The translations under genes and the position numbers were made by a program. Shown here piece by piece: positions 36,648 to 45,680 of a DNA stretch of 49,314 nt (position 1 is its first letter; every line of letters begins with the position of its first letter). Source of the DNA: an uncultured Clostridiaceae bacterium (lineage in GTDB: Bacteria > Bacillota > Clostridia > TANB77 > CAG-508). The notes below the pieces were generated by a model, which saw only the letters and a list, made by a program, of their open reading frames with translations, had not been told where the DNA came from and ran no database searches. The stretch covers positions 1-49,314 of the forward strand of contig CAMMAC010000011.1 of NCBI GenBank assembly GCA_946493085.1, given 5' to 3'.

Positions 36648-37520
36648 TTATTCTTCCTTACTTGCCAAAGATAAAATCGTTTGCATACGATGATTCACTC
36701 CTGATTTTCCTATTGGTTCTTTTAGCATTTTTCCCAATTCTATTAAACTTGCATGGGGATTTTCTAAGCGAAGTTTCCCTATTTCTTTTAAATTTTCTGG
36801 CAAGTTCTCCCATTTTCCTTTTTTTTGCAAAGTTTGTATTGCCTGCAATTGCTTTACCGCCGCTTCTACCGTTTTATTTAAATTTGCTGTCTCGCAGTTA
36901 ACTGTTCTATTTACTTGGTTTTTCATATCACGTAGTACTCTTATTTCTTCAAATTTTAATACAGCCTGTGTTGCTCCTACAAATGCTAAAAATTTTGAAA
37001 TTTCTTCTCCTTCTTTTAGATACAATGCATATCCTTTTTTTCTTTCCAACCATTTAAAAGAAATAAAAACACTCTGCATCAATTCTTGTATCTGTTTCGC
37101 TGTTTCTTCTTTTGCAAATAGCAGTTCTAAATGATACTTTTTCTCTGGATTATTCATACTACCGCTTCCTAAAAAAATCCCCCTTAGGAATGCTTTTATT
37201 AAATTTTCTGCTAAGTCTTTTTGTTGATAAGAAATACTTTCTTCTCCATATTCTATTTCTGGCAAATCGATTTTTTTACATTCTATCCAATATACTTTCC
37301 CTGTTAAGCCTATTTGATAATCTAATTGATTCACATTAGAAAGTAATTTGCTAAATCGATTAATATTATATTCGTTTTCTGTTGTGTACTTTATCTTTGT
37401 TTTATAACAAGTAGTATTGTTACTAATCAAATAGCCTATTAATTCCCATTTTACTTCTTCTTTATTAGCTAAATTATTTTTTTTACTTAGTTCTTCTTTT
37501 AACTCGGATGAAAAGGACAT
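36648..37520 (-). CDS. whiA: sporulation/division regulator WhiA
   Basis: WhiA has a LAGLIDADG-type fold joined to a C-terminal helix-turn-helix and affects division and chromosome segregation. The 290 residues include LRGIFLGSGSMNNPEKKYHL and the C-terminal RTVNCETANLNKTVEAAVKQ, LRLENPHASLIELGKML and KSGVNHRMQTILSLA. Length and both domains are normal. ATG behind GGGAGGGAG. Its usual neighbours (rapZ, yvcK) are absent; it lies between prmC and hemW. Confidence 0.95.
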   Translation of the reverse strand: MSFSSELKEELSKKNNLANKEEVKWELIGYLISNNTTCYKTKIKYTTENEYNINRFSKLLSNVNQLDYQIGLTGKVYWIECKKIDLPEIEYGEESISYQQKDLAENLIKAFLRGIFLGSGSMNNPEKKYHLELLFAKEETAKQIQELMQSVFISFKWLERKKGYALYLKEGEEISKFLAFVGATQAVLKFEEIRVLRDMKNQVNRTVNCETANLNKTVEAAVKQLQAIQTLQKKGKWENLPENLKEIGKLRLENPHASLIELGKMLKEPIGKSGVNHRMQTILSLASKEE

Positions 37521-37535
37521 ATTCTCCCTCCCTTG

Positions 37536-38375
37536 CTACTTTTTTTGTGCTACTATCACTCTATCTATTCCTGCTAAATCTTTTTTTGTATAATATCTTT
37601 GAAATGCATCATTTTTTTCTAGTAAACTTGCTATTTTTTCCTTTTGGTCATATCCCATTTCTAAACATAAATATCCTTTATCTTTCAAAAACTTTGGACT
37701 TTCTCTGATGATTTTTTGATAAAAATCTAATCCTTCTATCCCACCATCCAATGCAATATGGGGTTCTTTTTGTACTTCTTCTGACAAAAATGGTATTTCC
37801 TTTGATGGAATATACGGAGGATTACTAACAATTACATCCAATTCGTTTGGGATATTTTCAAATAAGTTAGATTGCAAAATTTGTATATTATCTACATGAT
37901 TTTTTTGCCCATTCTTTTCTGCAATAGAAAGTGCTTCCTTACTAACATCACTTAGATACACTCTACTATTCACAAAATATTTAGCAAGCGAAATACCAAT
38001 ACACCCACTTCCCGTACATAAATCTAGAATCGTAAGCTTACTTTCTTTAGGATATAGTGACATCACTTCTTCTACTAAAATTTCTGTATCTGGCTGTGGT
38101 ATTAAAACATTCTCATCTACATAAAAAGGATATCCCATAAATTCTTGCTCTTTTGTAATATATTGAATAGGCATTCCTTTTTGCATTTGAGCTAAATACT
38201 GCTTCATTTTTTCTATCTCTTGCTCTGTTACATTTTCTTCTTCATGTACGATACAATCATTTTCATTTCTTTGCAAAACAAAGCTTAGCAGTCTTTTGGC
38301 TTGCAAATGGGCATCTTCCTTTCCCATTTCTTTTAATTTTTCTCTTGTGGTTAATAAAGCTTGCTTTATAGTCAC
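37536..38375 (-). CDS. prmC: peptide chain release factor N5-glutamine methyltransferase
   Basis: PrmC methylates the GGQ glutamine of release factors RF1 and RF2. The 279 residues have an N-terminal helical domain, the SAM site ILDLCTGSGCIGISLAKYF (about 116-134) and the catalytic NPPY (185-188) in SNPPYIPS. Starts with GTG at 38375 behind GAGAGG, 58 nt after the end of the structured RNA gene. Confidence 0.95.
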   Translation of the reverse strand: MTIKQALLTTREKLKEMGKEDAHLQAKRLLSFVLQRNENDCIVHEEENVTEQEIEKMKQYLAQMQKGMPIQYITKEQEFMGYPFYVDENVLIPQPDTEILVEEVMSLYPKESKLTILDLCTGSGCIGISLAKYFVNSRVYLSDVSKEALSIAEKNGQKNHVDNIQILQSNLFENIPNELDVIVSNPPYIPSKEIPFLSEEVQKEPHIALDGGIEGLDFYQKIIRESPKFLKDKGYLCLEMGYDQKEKIASLLEKNDAFQRYYTKKDLAGIDRVIVAQKK

Positions 38376-38433
38376 TTTTTAGCCTCTCTTTCTATTTTGC
38401 CTATATTTTACTACACTCCAAAGCAAATAGCAA

Positions 38434-38476
38434 GAAAAAAAGTTTGCTAATCCTCTTTACTTAAGATTAGCAAACT
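38434..38476 (-). terminator. terminator of the structured RNA gene
   Basis: Perfect 12-bp stem (38441-38452 with 38465-38476), 12-nt loop, then seven T residues on the minus strand. Confidence 0.93.
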
Positions 38477-38719
38477 CATTTTTTGTTTTGCATCGGCTAC
38501 CTCTTTTTGAAAAATTACCCCCACATTAGCCGTAAGATGAAGAAATTTTTAATACCTGTTTTCACAGGTGGGTGTCTTGTTGAAAGCTCCTGGGTTTCTT
38601 ACTCTTAGTAAGCTTACACGCCACTTTCAAAGGCGGACTCCCTTTTAAAATTTGTTGGTAATAAAATTCCAGTCTACACGTACTACGCAGGGAAGTTTTT
38701 TGTTTATTCTCTTTAAGTT
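38434..38719 (-). ncRNA. free-standing structured RNA gene, 6S RNA (SsrS)-like candidate
   Basis: About 285 nt bounded by a strong promoter and a Rho-independent terminator, with no ORF of note. The RNA has CCCUGCGUAGUACGUGUAGA near the 5' side, an UUGAAAG...CUUUCAA stem enclosing GCUUAC/GUAAG, then ACACCCACCUGUGAAAACAG with a hairpin ACCUGU/ACAGGU, and late GCUAAUGUGG and GGUAGCC elements. The GACACCCACC block beside a short hairpin and the CCUGNNGU start recall 6S RNA of Firmicutes and alphaproteobacteria. I cannot run a covariance model, so the family is tentative; that it is an RNA gene is well supported. Confidence 0.6.
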
Positions 38720-38725
38720 ATTTAT

Positions 38726-38754
38726 ATATTAGCACATATTGTTTTTATTTGCAA
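38726..38754 (-). promoter_or_regulatory. promoter of the structured RNA gene
   Basis: Minus strand: -35 TTGCAA (38754-38749), 17 bp, extended -10 TGC-TAATAT (38734-38726). Transcription would begin near 38719. Confidence 0.82.
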
Positions 38755-38849
38755 TTCTTTTTTCTTTGAAATTTTTTCTTTTCCTTTATCCTAACTCTCG
38801 TTTCCTCTTTTTTTCTTCGTTTTCCTAACTTTATCTCTTTTTTTAGTAT

Positions 38850-38934
38850 TTGTAGTTTTTTATTTTTTATGCTATAATAAATAAAATATTTTGAGTAATC
38901 TTCATCTAGTAGCCAATACTACTAGATATTTTAT
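38850..38934 (+). promoter_or_regulatory. plus-strand promoter and hairpin opposite the truB 3' end
   Basis: -35 TTGTAG (38850-38855), 17 bp, extended -10 TGC-TATAAT (38873-38878). Downstream, ATAAAATAT (38881-38889) pairs with ATATTTTAT (38926-38934), enclosing the perfect ATCTAGTAG/CTACTAGAT hairpin (38904-38927). It may make a short RNA, possibly reading into the antisense of truB. The hairpin may instead end truB transcripts from the other strand. The remaining bases of 38755-38849 show nothing notable. Confidence 0.45.
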
Positions 38935-38935
38935 T

Positions 38936-39817
38936 CTATAAAATCACGTCTCTTTTTAGTTTTTTATTTTCTACTATACCTAATCCTATATAATTTCCTT
39001 TTTTATCTTTTATATGATATACCCCATCTGGTTGGCTAACAGATATTTTTACTCCATTCAAAAAATGATGCATTCTCTTTTCTTCTAATTGTATCGTTGA
39101 ATAATCTTTTAATACTTGCTCTACTGTTAAGATTTTTTTCTTTATCCACAAACTATCCTCTGCCTGTTGTTCTAGTTCTTCTAATGTAATCGCATTCTCT
39201 AAAGAAAAATTTCCTACCTTTGTTCTTCTCAATTCTCTCATATAGCCTATGGTATTTAATTGCTTTGCTATTTCTTCACACAAACTTCTGATATAGGTTC
39301 CTTTGGAACAAGCTACTTGAAAGGTAATCTGTTTTTCTATTGCATCTACTTTTATTAAATCCATATCATATATCGTAATTTCTCTAGCCGGTATTTCTAC
39401 ATTTTGTCCTTTTCTTGCATATTCATATAACTTTTTTCCCTTTACTTTTATGGCTGAATACATAGGAGGTATTTGCTTTCGTGTTCCTAAAAAAGATTTT
39501 AACACTACCTCTATTTCTCCTTCAGAATAATTATTCCAATCCACTATTTGTTGTTCTAAAATATTTCCTTCGCCGTCTAGTGTATCTGTTCTTATTCCTA
39601 ATTGCAGTACTACTTCATAAGTCTTGTCATGTTCTATAAGATATTTTGATACCTTCGTAGCATTATCTAATAACAGTGGTAATACTCCTGTTGCATTTGG
39701 ATCTAATGTACCTGTATGACCAATTTTATGCACTTGTAAAATTCTTTTTACTTTTGCTACCACATCATGCGAAGTATATCCTTTTGGTTTGTCTATTACA
39801 ATTATTCCATTCACCAT
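38936..39817 (-). CDS. truB: tRNA pseudouridine-55 synthase
   Basis: TruB makes the pseudouridine at position 55 in the T loop of tRNAs. The ATG at 39817 (MVNGIIVIDKPKGYTSHDVV) follows GAAGGAAG; the frame extends 13 codons upstream without a site. Catalytic D39 lies in HTGTLDPNATGVLP, with the KGTYIRSLCEEIA motif further on and a C-terminal PUA-like part. The 293-residue length is normal. It is separated from nrnA, its usual neighbour, by a plus-strand gene. Confidence 0.95.
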   Translation of the reverse strand: MVNGIIVIDKPKGYTSHDVVAKVKRILQVHKIGHTGTLDPNATGVLPLLLDNATKVSKYLIEHDKTYEVVLQLGIRTDTLDGEGNILEQQIVDWNNYSEGEIEVVLKSFLGTRKQIPPMYSAIKVKGKKLYEYARKGQNVEIPAREITIYDMDLIKVDAIEKQITFQVACSKGTYIRSLCEEIAKQLNTIGYMRELRRTKVGNFSLENAITLEELEQQAEDSLWIKKKILTVEQVLKDYSTIQLEEKRMHHFLNGVKISVSQPDGVYHIKDKKGNYIGLGIVENKKLKRDVIL

Positions 39818-39895
39818 TAGTACTTCCTTCTTTCCATTTTTATCATTTTTCATCATTTATTTGTAAAATTTCTCTAATTTTGACAAATCTTTCTA

Positions 39896-39923
39896 TTGAC
39901 AAAGATATTCATTATAGTAAAAT
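39896..39923 (+). promoter_or_regulatory. promoter of the 160-aa gene
   Basis: -35 TTGACA (39896-39901), 16 bp, -10 TAAAAT (39918-39923). A second TTGACA lies 16 bp upstream (39880-39885). Confidence 0.6.
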
Positions 39924-39958
39924 AAACATAGATATTCATATGAAAGGGGGAGATTGTT

Positions 39959-40441
39959 TTGAAAAAAATATGGATAATTATTCTTATTATCATTTTAGTA
40001 TTAGCTGTTATTGGAGGAATTGTTTTTTTCTCTTTAAATAGAGAAAAAATTGCTATCTCTGCTTCTGCTTTCCAATCTTCTATGCAAGAAAAAGGTTACA
40101 CCGTTGTAGATGCTACTAGCCAATTTTCTAATTATCCTTATGTAGAACAGGTATATCTTGCTGTTCAAAGTGATTATAATTATCAAATTGAGTTCTATAC
40201 ACTATCTGATGAATCCTACGCTATTGGTATGTATAATAATAATAAAGCTAATTTTGAATCTTCTAAAGGAAATGGATCTGTTAGCAGCAATATAAGTATT
40301 AATAATTATGCTAAATTTACTTTACAAACAAATGGAAAATACCAAGTTGTTTCTAGAATAGCTAATACTCTTATTTACCTTAATGTAGATGATTCTTATA
40401 AAGAAGAAGTTAACAAGATATTATCAGAATTTGATTATTAA
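39959..40441 (+). CDS. membrane-anchored exported protein, 160 aa
   Basis: Unknown family. A TTG start at 39959 follows GGGGGAG. The N-terminus KKIWIIILIIILVLAVIGGI is a hydrophobic anchor, with no lipobox cysteine, then an exported domain of about 130 residues rich in Ser, Asn and Tyr (YPYVEQVYLAVQSDYNYQIE, SSNISINNYAKFTLQTNGKY). A beta-rich fold is likely. It has its own promoter and terminator and runs against the minus-strand operon between truB and nrnA. Confidence 0.7.
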   Translation: MKKIWIIILIIILVLAVIGGIVFFSLNREKIAISASAFQSSMQEKGYTVVDATSQFSNYPYVEQVYLAVQSDYNYQIEFYTLSDESYAIGMYNNNKANFESSKGNGSVSSNISINNYAKFTLQTNGKYQVVSRIANTLIYLNVDDSYKEEVNKILSEFDY

Positions 40442-40447
40442 TGGATA

Positions 40448-40490
40448 AGAAACTGAAATAATTATAGTAATTTGTTTCAGTTTCTTTTTT
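40448..40490 (+). terminator. terminator after the 160-aa gene
   Basis: Perfect 11-bp stem AGAAACTGAAA/TTTCAGTTTCT with a 16-nt loop and a T run; the minus-strand nrnA ends just beyond. Confidence 0.9.
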
Positions 40491-40495
40491 ACTTC

Positions 40496-41449
40496 TTATT
40501 TCAAATAGGTTCTTACTTGGCTAATAATTCTATCTCTAGCTTGCTCTAAGCTTACATTCATAGTGCAACCTGCTGCATGAAGATGTCCTCCTCCTCCAAA
40601 TACTAAGCAAACATCCGAAACATTTAGATAGTCATTAGAACGAAGAGATACTCTATAATTTCCTTTTTTACTTTCTCTTATGAAAATAGAAACTTCTACT
40701 CCATCTATTGCCCTTCCTTCTTCTACAATTCCCTCATGGTCATCTGCATCCGCATTGGTTTCTTCCATATCTTTCTGTGTAAGATAAGTATAGGCTATTT
40801 TTCCATCTTCTATAAATTCCATTCTATCCATCGCTCTTTTGCGAAGTTCAAAATTTGCTCTGGATTTTGTATTCATTACTCTTTTATAAATATTAGAAAC
40901 ATTTACTCCTTTTTTTAATAATTCAGCTGCAAATTCAAATGTTTCTGGTGTAGTACTTTGGTAGGCAAATCCGCCTGTATCTGTAATAATACCTGTTAAA
41001 ATGCATGTTCCTATTTCTTTATCTACTTCCACACCAAAATAGTCAAAGATATTTAATAATACTTGTGCACAAGCTGGTGCATCAGGGTTTACATAGTTAT
41101 AATCTCCAAACATCGTATTGGTTGCATGATGGTCAATCACTATTTTTACTTTTGCCGTTTCAAAATAACTAGCAAAACCATTTAATAATGGAATAGTAGC
41201 TACATCCACAGAAATTGCTAAATCATAGCTTTCCACTTGAGATTCTTTTTTTGCCACTTCTGCATATGGTAAAAAACTATATGCCTTCGGCATTTCTGGT
41301 ACAATAACGTCTGCTTCTTTGCCCATTTTTCTTAGAGCCCCATACATAGCCAAACTGCTACCTATGGCATCTCCATCTGGATTTTCATGTGTTAATATTA
41401 CAATAGATTTTGCCTTTTGTATTTCTTCTAATATATTATCTAAAGTCAT
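40496..41449 (-). CDS. nrnA: DHH-family bifunctional oligoribonuclease/PAP phosphatase
   Basis: NrnA degrades nano-RNAs and, in many species, hydrolyses 3'-phosphoadenosine 5'-phosphate. The 317 residues have HENPDGDAIGSSLAMYGALR, DVATIPLLN, VIDHHATN (the DHH motif), TGIITDTGGFAYQSTTPETF and the DHHA1 end FGGGGHLHAAGCTM. Metal-binding residues are intact. ATG after GGAAAGGAAG; it follows rbfA in the nusA-infB operon, as is common. Confidence 0.95.
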   Translation of the reverse strand: MTLDNILEEIQKAKSIVILTHENPDGDAIGSSLAMYGALRKMGKEADVIVPEMPKAYSFLPYAEVAKKESQVESYDLAISVDVATIPLLNGFASYFETAKVKIVIDHHATNTMFGDYNYVNPDAPACAQVLLNIFDYFGVEVDKEIGTCILTGIITDTGGFAYQSTTPETFEFAAELLKKGVNVSNIYKRVMNTKSRANFELRKRAMDRMEFIEDGKIAYTYLTQKDMEETNADADDHEGIVEEGRAIDGVEVSIFIRESKKGNYRVSLRSNDYLNVSDVCLVFGGGGHLHAAGCTMNVSLEQARDRIISQVRTYLK

Positions 41450-41513
41450 TTTTTTCTTCCTTTCCCGCTTTAAGCTTTCTCCTAAAAAAGAGTAAAATTT
41501 GTATCATTTACTT

Positions 41514-41879
41514 TTATTTATCATCTTTACTTTCTTCTTTTAATTCCTTAATAATTGCATCTATTTTTGCGCCATATTCCATCGAATCATCTTTTTCAAA
41601 TACTAATTCTGGTGTAATTCTTAAATTGACTCTTTTTGCAATTAAACTTCTCATAAAGCCTGCTGACTGTTTTAATGCTTCTAGTGTTTTTTCTTCGTTC
41701 TTGGAATTTAACATACTTATATATACTTTGGCATATTTTAAATCTGGTGTAATTTTTACTTTTGTTACACTAATTAAGCCTGTTGCATCTGGATTTTTTA
41801 ATTCAAAAGAAATAATTTGGCTCAATTCTTTTTTTAGTTCTTCGTCAATACGATTTAGTCTATTTTCATTTTTTGGCAT
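41514..41879 (-). CDS. rbfA: 30S ribosome-binding factor
   Basis: RbfA helps mature the 5' end of 16S rRNA and is needed at low temperature. The 121 residues form the single KH-like domain: RLNRIDEELKKELSQIISFE, SVTKVKITPDLKYAKVYISM and RSLIAKRVNLRITPELVFE. C-terminus ends in an acidic and basic tail. ATG behind AAGGAGG. In its usual place after infB. Confidence 0.95.
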   Translation of the reverse strand: MPKNENRLNRIDEELKKELSQIISFELKNPDATGLISVTKVKITPDLKYAKVYISMLNSKNEEKTLEALKQSAGFMRSLIAKRVNLRITPELVFEKDDSMEYGAKIDAIIKELKEESKDDK

Positions 41880-41894
41880 TTTTTTGCCTCCTTT

Positions 41895-42032
41895 TTATCT
41901 TTCTTGTTCCTTTGCTTCTAATTTAGCAATTGTTCTTGAAAGTTGCTCTCTTCTTTCTTTTTCTTTCTTCTGAGCATCTTTTCTCTTATTAAAATTTTCA
42001 ATACTTCTTTGTACATTTACATTTCTTGTCAT
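41895..42032 (-). CDS. possible small basic protein between infB and rbfA, 45 aa
   Basis: The 242-nt gap between infB and rbfA is open in one minus-strand frame along nearly its whole length. The ATG at 42032 gives a 45-residue Lys/Arg/Glu/Gln-rich peptide (MTRNVNVQRSIENFNKRK and on to AKLEAKEQER), probably helical. AAGGAAG lies very close upstream. Many Firmicutes have ylxP here; this is not ylxP. It could be a real small gene or the remnant of one; the amino-acid composition is low complexity. Confidence 0.35.
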   Translation of the reverse strand: MTRNVNVQRSIENFNKRKDAQKKEKERREQLSRTIAKLEAKEQER

Positions 42033-42121
42033 TCTTCCTTGAAATTCTTGTTTTTGTTCTTTAAAACTTTGCACGTTCTTTCTATCCTTTCTATTTTGTC
42101 TAGGAAAAGATAAGATTTCTC

Positions 42122-45070
42122 TTATCTTTTCACCTCTTCCATTACATATACTTCTATGATGTCTCCCTCTTTAATATCATTGTAGTTTTCTATTTGCATA
42201 CCACATTCATATCCTTTTGCTACTTCTTTTACATCATCTTTGAAACGCTTTAGAGAAGCTAATTTTCCTTCATGAATTACTACATTATCACGAATTACTC
42301 TTACTCTCGCATTTCTTTCTATTTTTCCATCTAGTACATAAGCTCCTGCAATTGTTCCTACATTAGATACTTTAAAGGTTTGTCTTACTTCTACATTTCC
42401 AATTACTTTTTCTTCAAAAATTGGATCTAACATTCCCTTCATAGCGGCTTTTACATCATCAATTGCTTGGTAAATAACAGAATATTGTTTTATCTCTACT
42501 GCTTCTTTTTCTGCTACTTGTTTTGCAATTGGTCCTGGTCTTACATTAAATGCAATAATAATACTATTGCTTACTTTAGCAAGAGTAACATCTGATTCAT
42601 TTACTGCTCCTGCTGCACTATGAATCACTCTTACCTTTACTTCTTCGTCTGATAATTTTTCTAGGGATTGTTTTAATGCTTCTGCGCTTCCTTGTACATC
42701 TGCTTTTACAATAATATTTAATTGTTTTAAGTGACCTTGTTCCATTTGGCTAAACAAATTATCTAAAGTAACTGGTGTTACTTGATTAATGGATTTCTCT
42801 CTTGCTTGACGTTTTCTTCTTTCTATTAAATGTTTTGCCATTTTTTCGTCTTTTACTTCGTAGAAAATATCTCCTGCTTCTGGAAGTTCTGTTAATCCCA
42901 TAATTTCTACTGGTGTAGATGGTGTTGCACTTTTTACTTTTTGTCCTTTATCATTTTTCATGGCTCTAATTCTACCAATGGCAGAACCTACTACAATAGT
43001 ATCTCCCACGTCTAAAGTTCCTCTTTGTACTAACATAGTAGCAATTGGACCTTTCGATTTATCTAATCTTGCTTCAATAACCACACCTTTGGCTTGTTTA
43101 TGTGGATTTGCCTTTAATTCTAATACATCTGCCTCTAGCAATACCATTTCTAGTAATTCATCAATATTTTGGTGATTTCTAGCAGAGATAGGTACGAAAA
43201 TAGTATCTCCTCCCCATTCTTCAGGTACTAATTCATAGTTCATTAATTCCTGTTTTACTTTATCTACATTTGCTTCTGGCAAATCAATTTTATTAACAGC
43301 TACAATAATAGGAACTCCTGCTGCTTTTGCGTGGTGAATGGCTTCTACTGTTTGAGGCATAACACCATCATTAGCTGCTACTACTAGAATAGCAATATCG
43401 GTAATTTGTGCTCCTCTAGCACGCATACTAGTAAAAGCTTCATGTCCAGGTGTATCTAAGAAGGTAATTTCTCTTCCATTTACATTTACCATGTAAGCAC
43501 CAATTGCTTGAGTAATACCTCCTGCTTCTCCTTCTATTACATTTGTGCTACGAATAGCATCTAAAAGTGAGGTTTTTCCATGGTCTACATGTCCCATAAC
43601 ACACACTACTGGTGGTCTAGCCTCTAGTTCTTCTGCTTTATCTTCTGACTCATCAAATAAGATATCCTCTTCTTTTACTTCTTCTTTCTTAGTAGCATTT
43701 ACGCCAAATTCTTGTGCTACTAGATAAGCTGTATCAAAATCAATTTCGTTATTGATAGTAGCCATAATACCAAAGCCCAATAGCTTTTTAATAACCTCAG
43801 CAGTTGTTTTTTTAAGTTCTGCTGCTAAATCTTTTACGGTAATCGTTTCTGGAATAGTGATATCTGTTAATTTAAAGATTTTTTGTGTTCTTTCTTCTGT
43901 ATTTTTATTTACTTTCTTTTTGTTTCTCTTACCTCTTGCAGTAGTTAGGTCATAATAATCTAACATACCACCTTCTTGGTCGTCAAACATATGAGATAAT
44001 CTATCTACTTGCTTTAAGTCTTTTAGCTTTTCATCATCAAAATCTTCTTGGAATCTGTCTGCCTTCTTTACTCTTGTAGATTTTTTCTTTTCTTCATATC
44101 TTTCATTTTTTACTTTATCAATGGCTCTACTATTAAAGTCTCTTTGGGTTTCTTTTTCTACTACATCTGCTGCCATAATATCTTTAATGTTTTTATCAAT
44201 TCCACGCTCATCTAAAGGTCTCTTTTCTCTATTATAAGAGTTTCCTCCATTTCTGTTTTGGAATCCACCTTGGTTATTTCTTCTACCCGCAAAACCTCCT
44301 TGATTATTATTTTGTTTTGCAAATCCAGAATGATTTTGGTTTCTTGGATATCCCCCATTATTCTCACGATTTTGGAAATGATTAGATTGTCGATTTTGAT
44401 AAGAAGGTTTATGATTATTATTCTTATTATATTGATTTTTTGTATTTTCTACTTTCACTGTTTGTTGCTTTGTATCCACCATATTTTCTTGTTTTTTAAC
44501 TTCTTCCTCTTTCTTTTCAGGTTTTATTTCTTTTACTTCTTCTTTTATCTCTGGTTTCTTTTCTTCTACCTTTTCTTCTTGTTTTTTCTCTTCTTTTTCC
44601 TCTTTTATAGGTTCTTTTTGTTTTGGTTCTTCTTTCTTGCCTATTCCAAATAGTTCACTTACTGTCATTGGCTTTGTTGGCTTATTACGATATACGATGT
44701 TATAATCTGTATTTTTATTTCTCTCTACAAAGCCCATCTGCTTGCTTTTCTGTTCTTTTTTCTTTCTTTCCTCTTCCTTTTCTCTTTCTTCTTCGTCCGC
44801 AATAATGACTTCTCTTCTTATAATGACAGGTGTATCATTTTTCTTTGTTTCTTTTTTCGCTGTTTTCTCTATTTTTTTAGATTCTTCCTTCTTTTCTGTT
44901 TCTCCTGTTTTAGTAGAAGAAAATGCTGCTTTAATTCTTTTTGCTTCTTCCTCTTCTATTCCACTCATATGGCTTTTTGCTTCAATACCTAACTCATTTG
45001 CTTTTTCAATTATTTCTTTACTGGTTAAGCCGATTTCTTTTGCTATTTCATAGATCTTAATCTTACCCAA
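42122..45070 (-). CDS. infB: translation initiation factor IF-2
   Basis: IF-2 places initiator tRNA on the 30S subunit and joins the subunits using GTP. The start is TTG at 45070 ([15 protein letters not shown]), 9 nt after GGAGG, rather than the ATG at 45088. The 982 residues contain the N-terminal IF2N helix, a long Lys/Glu- and Asn/Gln/Gly-rich linker (about 60-330), a second IF2N, and the GTPase with [16 protein letters not shown] and NKID, followed by beta-barrels. It overlaps ylxQ by 8 nt. Confidence 0.97.
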   Translation of the reverse strand: MGKIKIYEIAKEIGLTSKEIIEKANELGIEAKSHMSGIEEEEAKRIKAAFSSTKTGETEKKEESKKIEKTAKKETKKNDTPVIIRREVIIADEEEREKEEERKKKEQKSKQMGFVERNKNTDYNIVYRNKPTKPMTVSELFGIGKKEEPKQKEPIKEEKEEKKQEEKVEEKKPEIKEEVKEIKPEKKEEEVKKQENMVDTKQQTVKVENTKNQYNKNNNHKPSYQNRQSNHFQNRENNGGYPRNQNHSGFAKQNNNQGGFAGRRNNQGGFQNRNGGNSYNREKRPLDERGIDKNIKDIMAADVVEKETQRDFNSRAIDKVKNERYEEKKKSTRVKKADRFQEDFDDEKLKDLKQVDRLSHMFDDQEGGMLDYYDLTTARGKRNKKKVNKNTEERTQKIFKLTDITIPETITVKDLAAELKKTTAEVIKKLLGFGIMATINNEIDFDTAYLVAQEFGVNATKKEEVKEEDILFDESEDKAEELEARPPVVCVMGHVDHGKTSLLDAIRSTNVIEGEAGGITQAIGAYMVNVNGREITFLDTPGHEAFTSMRARGAQITDIAILVVAANDGVMPQTVEAIHHAKAAGVPIIVAVNKIDLPEANVDKVKQELMNYELVPEEWGGDTIFVPISARNHQNIDELLEMVLLEADVLELKANPHKQAKGVVIEARLDKSKGPIATMLVQRGTLDVGDTIVVGSAIGRIRAMKNDKGQKVKSATPSTPVEIMGLTELPEAGDIFYEVKDEKMAKHLIERRKRQAREKSINQVTPVTLDNLFSQMEQGHLKQLNIIVKADVQGSAEALKQSLEKLSDEEVKVRVIHSAAGAVNESDVTLAKVSNSIIIAFNVRPGPIAKQVAEKEAVEIKQYSVIYQAIDDVKAAMKGMLDPIFEEKVIGNVEVRQTFKVSNVGTIAGAYVLDGKIERNARVRVIRDNVVIHEGKLASLKRFKDDVKEVAKGYECGMQIENYNDIKEGDIIEVYVMEEVKR

Positions 45071-45383
45071 TAATATCACCTCCATCAATGCTTTTTATCA
45101 TTTCCTTTGAAAAGTTAGTATCTGTTATCCCTAGTACTGCCTTGTTGGTTTGCCCTATTGCTCTGCTTATTTCTTCTATTGTTTCTATTTCTCGTATAGG
45201 AATTTGTTTTTCTTCTGCTATTAGCCTAAAATTTTTCTTTGTTCTCTCCGATGCATCTGTTGCTATGATTAATAGTTTTATTTTTTTCTTTTCTATTAGT
45301 CCTGTTACCATCTCTGTTCCAAATGCTACTTTGCCTGCTCTTCTAGCTAGACCTAGAAGCCCCAATATTTTACGATTTGCCAA
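45063..45383 (-). CDS. ylxQ: L7Ae/L30e-family RNA-binding protein YlxQ
   Basis: A small kink-turn-type RNA-binding protein found in Firmicutes nusA-infB operons. The 106 residues show [38 protein letters not shown] and the C-terminal [14 protein letters not shown]. It starts with TTG behind AGAGGTG and overlaps ylxR by 14 nt and infB by 8 nt, so the three are translationally coupled. Confidence 0.93.
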   Translation of the reverse strand: MANRKILGLLGLARRAGKVAFGTEMVTGLIEKKKIKLLIIATDASERTKKNFRLIAEEKQIPIREIETIEEISRAIGQTNKAVLGITDTNFSKEMIKSIDGGDIIG

Positions 45384-45633
45384 TCAATACACCTCTTAAT
45401 TCTTCATAAATTTTATCTTCTATTTTCGTTTCAAAAGCCTTTTCTAATCTTTTAGATTTTATTGCCTTATCTAAACAAGAAACATCGTCACAAATATAGG
45501 CTCCTCTTCCTGGCAATTTTCCTGTTCTATCTATTTGTATATTACCCTCTTTGTCTTTTACAATACGTATTAATTCTTTTTTTGACTTTTTACTATTGCA
45601 ACCTATACAAGTTCTTTCCGGTATTTTTTTCAA
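45370..45633 (-). CDS. ylxR: YlxR/RnpM-family RNA-binding protein
   Basis: YlxR (also named RnpM) is a small protein reported to modulate RNase P and to bind RNA. The 87 residues have PERTCIGCNSKKSKKELIRI and GRGAYICDDVSCLDKAIKSK, the conserved signature with its CIGC. Start is TTG at 45633 behind GAGGATG. Positioned between nusA and ylxQ as in other Firmicutes. Confidence 0.94.
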   Translation of the reverse strand: MKKIPERTCIGCNSKKSKKELIRIVKDKEGNIQIDRTGKLPGRGAYICDDVSCLDKAIKSKRLEKAFETKIEDKIYEELRGVLIGKS

Positions 45634-45680
45634 ATTCTCACATCCTCTTTTCTATATGTGTATTCCCTTTGTCCTAGTTT

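Noticed and set aside
43965-44470. Repeats in the IF-2 linker as a CRISPR-like or minisatellite array
   Set aside because: They are ordinary low-complexity codons for Asn/Gln/Gly and Lys/Glu in a known protein.
44258-44653. Plus-strand Phe-rich frame opposite infB
   Set aside because: Complement of the low-complexity Lys/Glu linker of IF-2.
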